NCBI GenBank assembly: GCA_031271875.1
Contig: JAISVD010000121.1
Span: forward strand, 1-5,731
DNA: 5,731 nt
Source of the DNA: Spirochaetaceae bacterium
GTDB taxonomy: Bacteria > Spirochaetota > Spirochaetia > Treponematales > Treponemataceae
Direction: 5' to 3'
Numbering within the stretch: position 1 is the stretch's first letter; every line of letters starts with the position of its first letter. Both the position numbers and the translations under genes were made by a program. Below are positions 1 through 5,041 of the stretch, piece after piece. The notes beneath the pieces were generated by a model, which was not told where the DNA came from, searched no databases, and was given only the letters and a program-made list of their open reading frames with translations.

Positions 1-36
1 TTAATCGTACCTTCATCTCGCAGCTTTGATAACTCC

Positions 37-64
37 CACGGGAGCAGCTATGAACGCTCCCGTG
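37..64 (-). terminator. Hairpin downstream of guaA, possible terminator
   Basis: A perfect 9-base-pair inverted repeat (CACGGGAGC at 37-45 with GCTCCCGTG at 56-64, 10-base loop) begins 17 bases past the guaA stop codon. Its position fits a transcription end for the pyrG-guaA operon. Read on the minus strand, the stem is followed by GGAGTTATC rather than a run of T, so it is not a textbook intrinsic terminator. It may need Rho, or may act mainly to protect the 3' end of the message. The remaining bases 1-36 show no supportable gene. Confidence 0.5.
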
Positions 65-81
65 CAGATCCTTCGCATATT

Positions 82-1620
82 TTATTCCCACTCAATGGTT
101 CCCGGCGGCTTGCTGGTAATATCGAAAACCACCCGGTTCACGCCGTCAACCTCGTTGACGATCCGTTCGCTGATTTTGCGCAGCACCGGCCAGGGCAGCT
201 CCGCAAACTCAACGGTCATCGCGTCGGTGGAGGTAACCGCCCGGATCGCGATAAGATTATCGTAAGTCCTGCCGTCGCCCATCACTCCCACGGTGCGTAC
301 ATTGGGGAAAACGGTAAAATACTGCCAGATATCCTGTTCAAGTCCCGCCAACGCAACCTCTTCACGGAGGATCGCGTCGCTTTCGCGGACCATCCTGAGC
401 TTTTCAGGAGTGATCTCTCCGAGTACCCGGACGGCAAGACCGGGGCCGGGAAAGGGCTGCCGCCAGACCAGATGCCTGGGAATACCAAGGGCCTCCCCCA
501 GCTCGCGGACCTCATCCTTGAACAGCGGCCTGAGGGGTTCTATAAATCCCTTGAAATCGATATTTTCAGGAAGCCCCCCGACATTGTGATGGCTCTTTAT
601 GACCGCCGCCTTTTTCGACCCGCCGGATTCGATGACATCGGGATAGATAGTACCCTGCACCAGATAGTCAACAGCGCCTATCTTTTTAGCCTCCTCCTCG
701 AACACCCGGATGAACTCCTCACCGATGATCTTGCGTTTCCGCTCCGGGTCGGTAACGCCGGAGAGCTTTGAAAGGAACCGCTCCGAAGCGTCTACCATGA
801 TTATTTTGAGGCCGAGACTCTCGCGGTAAAATTGCATAACCTCCCGGGCTTCGTTTTTGCGCAGCAGTCCGTGGTCAACGAAGATACAGGTCAGCCGATC
901 TCCAATGGCCTTGTGGACGAGAACCGAAGCGACAGAAGAATCGACCCCTCCTGAAAGCGCGGAAAGAACCTTTTTGTCTCCCGCCTTTTCCCGGATTTCC
1001 GCGATCAATTTATCCGCAAGCTGCCCCATCTTCCAGTCACCGGTACACCCGCAGATATTGAAAAGGAAATTCCTGATCAGCGTTGTTCCGAGGACGGAGT
1101 GGTGCACTTCGGGATGATACTGAACCATGTAGAAACGCCTGCTGTCATCCGCGGCGGCGGCATAGGGACAGCTTTCGGTTTCCGCGAGGGTGCGGAACCC
1201 TTTGGGGAGGGCAAGAACCACATCGTTATGGTTCATCCAGACAATCGTCGATTCACCGAATCCTGAGAACAGCGGATGCGCTTCGGTTATTTTCATATCG
1301 GTACGGCCAAATTCGCTCTTCCGTGCCGCCCCTACGGAACCGCCGAGTTCCGCAGACAGCAGGTGCATACCGTAACATATCCCCAGTATGGGTACTCCGG
1401 CTGAAAAAACACCGGGATCGCAGCGGGGAGCGTCATCGGCATAGACACTGTCCGGTCCGCCGGTAAACACGATCCCTTTGAGTCCGGGAACGATGATACG
1501 TGAAAGTTCCGCGTCATGGGGAAGGATTTCACAGAAAACATGGGCATCACGGATACGCCGCGCGATGAGCTGGCTGTACTGCCCGCCAAAATCAAGAACA
1601 ACAATTTTCTCTTCGGTCAT
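82..1620 (-). CDS. guaA: GMP synthase (glutamine-hydrolysing)
   Basis: Converts XMP to GMP using ATP and glutamine, the last step of guanine nucleotide synthesis, in the cytoplasm. The 512-residue product has the usual family length. Residues about 5-190 are a class I glutamine amidotransferase with nucleophile Cys82 in GICYGMH and partners His169 and Glu171 in YHPEVHH. Residues about 198-385 are the ATP pyrophosphatase domain with the P-loop SGGVDSS at 223-229. The C-terminal dimerisation domain contains PGPGLAVRVLGE and ends with the characteristic KPPGTIEWE. The start is taken at ATG 1620 (MTEEKIVVLDFGGQ), matching where family members begin. An in-frame GTG at 1671 would add 17 residues unlike the family, partly encoded by a dispersed repeat. 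ATG 1620 lacks a well-placed Shine-Dalgarno; the best one (1644-1650) is 23 bases upstream. The gene follows pyrG by 67 bases on the same strand, probably in one operon. The usual WMSHGD motif reads WMNHND here. Confidence 0.97.
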   Translation of the reverse strand: MTEEKIVVLDFGGQYSQLIARRIRDAHVFCEILPHDAELSRIIVPGLKGIVFTGGPDSVYADDAPRCDPGVFSAGVPILGICYGMHLLSAELGGSVGAARKSEFGRTDMKITEAHPLFSGFGESTIVWMNHNDVVLALPKGFRTLAETESCPYAAAADDSRRFYMVQYHPEVHHSVLGTTLIRNFLFNICGCTGDWKMGQLADKLIAEIREKAGDKKVLSALSGGVDSSVASVLVHKAIGDRLTCIFVDHGLLRKNEAREVMQFYRESLGLKIIMVDASERFLSKLSGVTDPERKRKIIGEEFIRVFEEEAKKIGAVDYLVQGTIYPDVIESGGSKKAAVIKSHHNVGGLPENIDFKGFIEPLRPLFKDEVRELGEALGIPRHLVWRQPFPGPGLAVRVLGEITPEKLRMVRESDAILREEVALAGLEQDIWQYFTVFPNVRTVGVMGDGRTYDNLIAIRAVTSTDAMTVEFAELPWPVLRKISERIVNEVDGVNRVVFDITSKPPGTIEWE

Positions 1621-1643
1621 GGTTTTACCCGTCTCAAGGACGG

Positions 1644-1650
1644 CTCCTTT
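1644..1650 (-). promoter_or_regulatory. Shine-Dalgarno-like AAAGGAG ahead of guaA
   Basis: The minus strand reads AAAGGAG here, the strongest ribosome-binding sequence in the pyrG-guaA gap, but it lies 23 bases before the guaA ATG, too far to serve it directly. Six bases after it is a TTG (1635-1637) that opens a six-codon frame (L-R-R-V-K-P) whose TGA (1617-1619) overlaps the guaA ATG at 1618-1620. This could be a translationally coupled leader, or it could be chance. The in-frame codons between GTG 1671 and ATG 1620 offer no alternative guaA start. Confidence 0.3.
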
Positions 1651-1671
1651 CGGGACAAACCTGTCAAACAC

Positions 1672-1683
1672 AGCTCTGTCCCC
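1672..1683 (-). repeat. Dispersed repeat copy 1 (GGGGACAGAGCT)
   Basis: Read on the minus strand this is GGGGACAGAGCT, lying four bases past the pyrG stop codon and upstream of guaA. It shares 14 identical bases (1671-1684) with the intergenic copy at 4941-4954 and 13 (1670-1682) with the copy inside the response regulator. The following bases make ACAG-AG-CTGT, a small dyad. It looks like part of a short dispersed element rather than gene-specific sequence. Confidence 0.6.
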
Positions 1684-1687
1684 GATG

Positions 1688-3307
1688 CTATTTTACTGCA
1701 CCGGCCTCCGTTGCATGGATGACGGCTGCCGCAATGAAATCCCGGAACAGGGGATGTGCCCTGTTGGGGCGTGATTTGAATTCAGGATGGAACTGAACCC
1801 CCACCATCCATGGATGTCCTTCAAGTTCAACCGTTTCCACCAGATTGCGTTCCGGGTTGATTCCTGTCGGCTTGAGGGCGCTTTTCGTAAAAAGATCGTA
1901 GTAATCGTTATTGAACTCATAACGGTGCCGGTGGCGTTCGGAGATGTCGGCAGTACCGTAGGCCTTTTCGATGAGACTGCCGGGGACAGCCCTACAGGCG
2001 TATCTGCCGAGACGAAGAGTACCGCCAAGACGCAGCCCATTCTGGTCAGGCATCAGGTCGATAACCGGATGGGAGGGACTCTGTACCATCTCGGTGGAAT
2101 GGGCCCCCTCAAGGGCCAGCACATTCCGGGCATATTCGATTACCGCTATCTGCATACCGAGGCATATCCCAAAATAGGGAATACTGTTTTCCCGGGCATA
2201 ACGGACGGCAAGGATCATCCCCTCGACCCCCCGGTCACCGAAACCGCCGGGGATGATAATCCCGTCACAGCCGGAAAGTCTGGCGTTGACGGCTTCGTAA
2301 TCGGTAAGCTCTTCGGAGTCCACAAAATCTATGTTGACCAGAGCACAGTTGGCGATCCCCCCGTGGGTCAGGCTTTCGATAACGGAAAGATAGGAATCCC
2401 GAAGCTCTACATATTTTCCTACAAGGACGATCCGTACCTCTTTTTCGGGATTGTAGAGCCTCCTGACCATCTCCTCCCAGCCGGAAAGTTCCGGTTCCAC
2501 GTCGGGCAGGGAGAGTACACGGCAGACTATCCTGCCGAGGCCCTCCTTTTCCATCATGAGAGGCACCTCATATATGGACCTGGCATCGAGGTTCTGGATA
2601 ATCGCGTCCGACAGGACGTTACAGAAGAGGGCGAGTTTTTCTCTTATGTGAAAATCGATGGGCCGTTCACTGCGTATCATGATGATATCCGGCTGGATAC
2701 CGAGCCCCTGAAGCTCTTTGACGCTGTGCTGGGTCGGCTTTGATTTGAGTTCCTCCGCTTTTTTCAGATAGGGCATCAGGGTCAGATGTATGAAGGCGCA
2801 GTTTTCGGTTCCCACCTCATTGCGGGTCTGCCGGATGGCCTCGATAAATGGAAGGGACTCAATGTCACCAACTGTTCCGCCTATTTCTGTTATGATGATA
2901 TCGGGGGCAGTCTCACGGGCGGGACGCATGATCCGGTCCCGTATCTCGTCGGTGACATTGGGAATAACCTGAACCGTACCGCCGTGGTATCCGCCCTCGC
3001 GCTCCCGGTCAAGTACCGACAGAAACACCCGCCCGGCAGTGGTATTGCTGTTCTGTGTCAGATTTTCATCGGTAAAGCGCTCGTAGTGTCCCAGATCAAG
3101 GTCTGTTTCGGCTCCGTCCTCAGTGACAAAGACCTCGCCGTGCTGGAACGGATTCATAGTACCCGGGTCTATATTCAGGTAGGGATCAAATTTCTGGTTT
3201 ACCACCCGGAATCCCCTGCTTTTAAGCAGCAACCCCAGGGAAGCGGCGGCAATCCCCTTCCCCAGGGACGATACGACACCGCCGGTTATGAAAATATATT
3301 TCGTCAT
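1688..3307 (-). CDS. pyrG: CTP synthase (glutamine-hydrolysing)
   Basis: Aminates UTP to CTP with ATP and glutamine, the final step of de novo pyrimidine nucleotide synthesis; it works as a cytoplasmic tetramer and in many bacteria assembles into filaments. The 539-residue length is normal. The N-terminal synthase domain (about 1-267) has the P-loop GGVVSSLGKG (9-18, Lys17), Asp71 and Glu141 (in TEIGGTVGDIES) as expected metal ligands, and KPTQHSVKELQ (190-200) in the UTP/CTP site. The C-terminal class I amidotransferase domain has GGFGDRG, nucleophile Cys382 in GICLGMQ, and His507 and Glu509 in FHPEF. All catalytic residues are present, so it should be active. The start ATG 3307 is preceded by GGAG at 3315-3318 with seven-base spacing. 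It is the first gene of the probable pyrG-guaA operon and is transcribed divergently from the TM2 gene. Confidence 0.98.
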   Translation of the reverse strand: MTKYIFITGGVVSSLGKGIAAASLGLLLKSRGFRVVNQKFDPYLNIDPGTMNPFQHGEVFVTEDGAETDLDLGHYERFTDENLTQNSNTTAGRVFLSVLDREREGGYHGGTVQVIPNVTDEIRDRIMRPARETAPDIIITEIGGTVGDIESLPFIEAIRQTRNEVGTENCAFIHLTLMPYLKKAEELKSKPTQHSVKELQGLGIQPDIIMIRSERPIDFHIREKLALFCNVLSDAIIQNLDARSIYEVPLMMEKEGLGRIVCRVLSLPDVEPELSGWEEMVRRLYNPEKEVRIVLVGKYVELRDSYLSVIESLTHGGIANCALVNIDFVDSEELTDYEAVNARLSGCDGIIIPGGFGDRGVEGMILAVRYARENSIPYFGICLGMQIAVIEYARNVLALEGAHSTEMVQSPSHPVIDLMPDQNGLRLGGTLRLGRYACRAVPGSLIEKAYGTADISERHRHRYEFNNDYYDLFTKSALKPTGINPERNLVETVELEGHPWMVGVQFHPEFKSRPNRAHPLFRDFIAAAVIHATEAGAVK

Positions 3308-3334
3308 TCAGTTACTCCGCATATAATCGTATGT

Positions 3335-3364
3335 ATTTTATCACAGATGTGCTCATCATGAAAA
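3335..3364 (-). promoter_or_regulatory. Candidate promoter of pyrG-guaA
   Basis: On the minus strand, TTTTCA (3359-3364) and TAAAAT (3335-3340) are separated by 18 bases, a fair match to sigma-70 -35 and -10 boxes. The expected transcript start would be near 3328, giving a leader of about 20 bases before the pyrG ATG. So short a leader leaves no room for the pyrG attenuation hairpin known from some Gram-positive bacteria. This is the best candidate in the divergent gap, found by eye only. Confidence 0.4.
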
Positions 3365-3444
3365 TAGGAAAATCAGTTCACGAACACCCATTTTCCGGCT
3401 GTTTTTGCTCTCCCCTCCACTGCTTCCATCGGCCGGAACTTGAA

Positions 3445-3473
3445 TAGACGGGGCGGGAAAGATAGTGTATACT
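3445..3473 (+). promoter_or_regulatory. Candidate promoter of the TM2 gene
   Basis: TAGACG (3445-3450) and TATACT (3468-3473) are separated by the ideal 17 bases; the -10 box matches five of six consensus positions and the -35 four of six. Transcription would begin near 3480, leaving a leader of about 53 bases that contains the ribosome-binding site AAGAGGT at 3521-3527. The divergent pyrG promoter lies about 80 bases away, and nothing between the two is a recognisable operator. Confidence 0.5.
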
Positions 3474-3533
3474 GATACCGTTTTCAGCATATAGTGAAGG
3501 CGCCGCAAATAGCGCAATACAAGAGGTTGTTAT

Positions 3534-4022
3534 ATGTATTCACTGGGTATCGCATATATTTTATGGGCCCTGGGAGGATGTGGTCTCTTCGGACTGCACC
3601 GATTCTATCTGGGAAAAATCGGGACAGGGATACTGTATGCGCTCACAGGGGGAGTTTTTGGTATCGGGGCGCTGATCGATCTTTTCACCCTTCCCGGTCA
3701 GGTACGGCAGGCAAATATCGATAAGATGCTCCAGGACAATTATTACGGGAACGGCCCGGTTTACAACAGTGTGAATCCGGAGCAGGAGACCGGCAGGGAA
3801 AGTATTGAATATAAAATACTGCAAACCGCCGGGAAACATAACGGTCTTATAACTCCCGAACAGGTTGCCCTGGAGGGAAAGATACCCATCGCGGAAGCGA
3901 AGAAGGGGCTGGACAAGCTCCTTTCCGGGGGCTCCGCAGATATCCGGGTACGGAAAAACGGTTCGGTGGTGTACGTGATCAACGGGTTCTCCCACGAACC
4001 GGACAGCTCCTTTGAACTCTAG
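3534..4022 (+). CDS. TM2 domain membrane protein with C-terminal winged-helix-like region
   Basis: A 162-residue inner-membrane protein of unknown biochemical role. Residues about 3-54 form a TM2 domain: a first membrane helix (4-20), the signature HRFYLGK (22-28) in the short turn, a second helix (about 31-50) and a conserved acidic Asp49 before the membrane exit. A polar linker follows (about 55-88). Residues 90-152 then look like a small soluble domain: helix IEYKILQTAGKHNG, helix TPEQVALEG, helix IAEAKKGLDKLLSGG, then two beta strands (ADIRVRKNG, SVVYVING). That order resembles a winged helix, though no specific family is assigned. AAGAGGT at 3521-3527 is six bases before ATG 3534 and supports this start. 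The gene has its own promoter and converges on the response regulator, so a shared function with either neighbour is not implied. TM2 proteins are widespread and mostly uncharacterised in bacteria. Confidence 0.88.
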   Translation: MYSLGIAYILWALGGCGLFGLHRFYLGKIGTGILYALTGGVFGIGALIDLFTLPGQVRQANIDKMLQDNYYGNGPVYNSVNPEQETGRESIEYKILQTAGKHNGLITPEQVALEGKIPIAEAKKGLDKLLSGGSADIRVRKNGSVVYVINGFSHEPDSSFEL

Positions 4023-4050
4023 GGAATAACCTATACCGGTTCTGTCCGGT
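3998..4050. terminator. Inverted repeat across the two convergent stop codons
   Basis: ACCGGACAG (3998-4006) and CTGTCCGGT (4042-4050) form a perfect 9-base-pair stem enclosing 35 bases that include both stop codons (TM2 at 4020-4022, regulator at 4031-4033). A smaller hairpin competes with the right arm: ACCGG at 4035-4039 with CCGGT at 4046-4050. Neither has a clear T-run, so a bidirectional terminator is only a suggestion; the position between tail-to-tail genes is the main argument. The gap between the genes is eight bases, so any terminator must overlap coding sequence. Confidence 0.35.
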
Positions 4051-4834
4051 GATTCCGGTATTCATTCGCGCTTTTTCCTTCGATTTTTTTGAATATCCGG
4101 GAGAAATGGGTCACATCGGAAAAACCAACCATTTCGCTGATCTCCCATATTTTGAGGGCCGGGTTTGAGAGAAGTTCCTTTGCTCTGTCGATGCGGACCC
4201 TGTTGAGCAGGCCGTTGAAACTCTGTCCGGTATACCGGGAGATAAGTTTTGAAAGGTGCCACTGGCTGACGAATACCTGCTGCGCCACATTCGGCAGGGT
4301 CAGCCGCTCGGAATAGTGTTCCTCAATATAACGCAATGCGTTTCTCGTTATGAAATTGGACGCGTTTTCTCCAGATTCCGATGAAGCCGCAGCGGTTTCA
4401 TCATTTTCCGCGGCTGAGATACCCTCCTCGTCTTCGGCGGCAACAGCTCTGTCCCTCCGCTTATTCAGTATTTCCGTCATCCGCATCAGGGCGCTTTCAA
4501 GCTCATCTATCCGACTTGGTTTGAGAAGGTAATTTGCAACCCCCAGATGGAGAGCCCTCTGGGCGTACTCAAATTCGGGATAACCGGACAGTATAGTTAT
4601 CTGCATCTCGGGGAATTCGCTGCGGAATGCTGCGATGAGGGAGAGGCCGTCCATTCCGGGCATTCTGATGTCGGTAAACAGAATATCCGGCTTCAATTCT
4701 CTGATAAGAGACAGTGCGGATTCCCCGTTGTTTGCGGTTGCCGAGATTTCACACCCGAATTTCTGCCAGGGCAGCAGCTGTGAGAGGCCGGTAACGATAG
4801 TATCTTCGTCATCCACGATGATCACCTTGTACAT
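4031..4834 (-). CDS. Two-component response regulator, YesN type (receiver plus AraC DNA-binding domain)
   Basis: A 267-residue cytoplasmic transcription regulator. Residues 1-120 are a receiver domain: acidic pair Asp8/Asp9, phosphoacceptor Asp55 in FTDIRMPGMDG, Ser83 in ILSGYPEF and Lys105 in LLKPS. An acidic, Ala/Ser/Glu-rich linker (about 125-158) joins it to an AraC-type pair of helix-turn-helix motifs (about 160-262), with the second recognition region SEMVGFSDVTHFSRIFKK. The family usually answers to a membrane sensor kinase and activates sugar uptake or polysaccharide-use genes. I chose ATG 4834 (MYKVIIVDDE): GAGGTG at 4843-4848 is eight bases upstream, whereas the GTG at 4843 that would add three residues overlaps that site. 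A strong promoter precedes it. No histidine kinase is visible; the downstream neighbour is convergent, so any partner lies to the right of the window or elsewhere. A copy of the dispersed repeat encodes linker residues 127-131. Confidence 0.93.
   Translation of the reverse strand: MYKVIIVDDEDTIVTGLSQLLPWQKFGCEISATANNGESALSLIRELKPDILFTDIRMPGMDGLSLIAAFRSEFPEMQITILSGYPEFEYAQRALHLGVANYLLKPSRIDELESALMRMTEILNKRRDRAVAAEDEEGISAAENDETAAASSESGENASNFITRNALRYIEEHYSERLTLPNVAQQVFVSQWHLSKLISRYTGQSFNGLLNRVRIDRAKELLSNPALKIWEISEMVGFSDVTHFSRIFKKIEGKSANEYRNHRTEPV
4445..4455 (-). repeat. Dispersed repeat copy 2, inside the regulator linker
   Basis: The minus strand reads GGGACAGAGCT within the response-regulator gene. 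It encodes parts of residues R127-D128-R129-A130-V131 at the start of the acidic linker between receiver and DNA-binding domains. Together with the next two bases it shares 13 bases with copy 1. A flexible linker would tolerate an inserted element, so insertion is possible, but codon coincidence in a single copy cannot be excluded. Confidence 0.45.
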
Positions 4835-4842
4835 AGGGGACA

Positions 4843-4848
4843 CACCTC
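4843..4848 (-). promoter_or_regulatory. Ribosome-binding site that sets the regulator start
   Basis: GAGGTG on the minus strand stands eight bases before ATG 4834, an ideal spacing. It overlaps the alternative GTG codon at 4841-4843, which therefore cannot use it. This decides for the start giving MYKVIIVDDE, the usual beginning of receiver domains. Confidence 0.75.
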
Positions 4849-4887
4849 ATTTATAACCGTCATTATGTTCATTTAATCATACCATTT

Positions 4888-4917
4888 ATTATATCGTGTA
4901 TTTTCAAAGGCAGTCAA
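4888..4917 (-). promoter_or_regulatory. Strong sigma-70-type promoter of the response regulator
   Basis: On the minus strand TTGACT (4912-4917, five of six consensus) and a perfect TATAAT (4888-4893) are 18 bases apart in an AT-rich stretch. The transcript should start near 4881, about 47 bases before the regulator ATG. The regulator is thus likely transcribed independently of the upstream binding-protein gene, perhaps constitutively. Confidence 0.7.
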
Positions 4918-4941
4918 GAAAATTGCCGAACCAATTAACTC

Positions 4942-4953
4942 AGCTCTGTCCCC
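4942..4953 (-). repeat. Dispersed repeat copy 3 (GGGGACAGAGCT)
   Basis: An intergenic copy of GGGGACAGAGCT on the minus strand, 25 bases upstream of the -35 box of the regulator promoter. It is identical to copy 1 over 14 bases (4941-4954). Immediately to its right in plus coordinates is a small hairpin, GATAG (4955-4959) with CTATC (4963-4967) around a three-base loop. It is separated from copy 4 by 53 bases in the same orientation. Confidence 0.6.
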
Positions 4954-4980
4954 GGATAGAGGCTATCTGTACGGCCTGAG

Positions 4981-5000
4981 GGCGATGACAGGCGATGACA
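4981..5000. repeat. Tandem duplication of GGCGATGACA
   Basis: Two perfect, adjacent copies of the 10-base unit GGCGATGACA (4981-4990 and 4991-5000) lie between dispersed repeat copies 3 and 4. The second ends in GACAG, which pairs with the CTGTC of copy 4 (GACAG at 4997-5001, CTGTC at 5011-5015). The duplication is non-coding and probably arose by slippage; it could also be a two-site operator. Confidence 0.7.
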
Positions 5001-5006
5001 GTTTAA

Positions 5007-5017
5007 AGCTCTGTCCC
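5007..5017 (-). repeat. Dispersed repeat copy 4 (GGGACAGAGCT)
   Basis: GGGACAGAGCT on the minus strand, 24 bases past the binding-protein stop codon. Extended leftward on the plus strand it forms the imperfect palindrome GACAG-TTTAAAGCT-CTGTC (4997-5015), a compact hairpin of the kind seen in REP-like elements. No T-run follows, so I do not call it the terminator of the binding-protein gene, although it sits where one would be expected. Confidence 0.55.
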
Positions 5018-5041
5018 TGTTCAATCCCTTGAACGCGGAAA

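Noticed and set aside
1..16. Possible start of another minus-strand gene (ATG AAG GTA CGA TTA, running off the left edge)
   Set aside because: Only five codons are visible and there is no ribosome-binding sequence at proper spacing; the nearest GGGAG is about 16 bases away.
1165..1175. Plus-strand GGGACAGCTTT inside guaA, considered as a further repeat copy
   Set aside because: It lacks the central AG of the repeat, is in the opposite orientation, and is explained by conserved guaA coding sequence.
1787..2743. Long plus-strand open frame of 318 codons opposite pyrG
   Set aside because: It lies wholly within the antisense of a clearly functional CTP synthase gene with every catalytic motif. 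Its translation resembles no family I know, and it has no supporting ribosome-binding site or neighbours.
2786..3361. Plus-strand open frame of 191 codons opposite the pyrG 5' end
   Set aside because: It is antisense to the conserved synthase domain of pyrG and runs through the pyrG promoter region; composition alone explains it.
3376..3385. GTTC-AC-GAAC dyad, considered as a LexA-like site
   Set aside because: Known Gram-positive-type LexA boxes have GAAC before GTTC with a four-base spacer; the order and spacing here are wrong.
3393..3438. Inverted repeat TTCCGGC / GCCGGAA in the divergent promoter region
   Set aside because: The arms are only seven bases with a 32-base loop, and they do not overlap either candidate promoter in a way that suggests an operator; chance is plausible.
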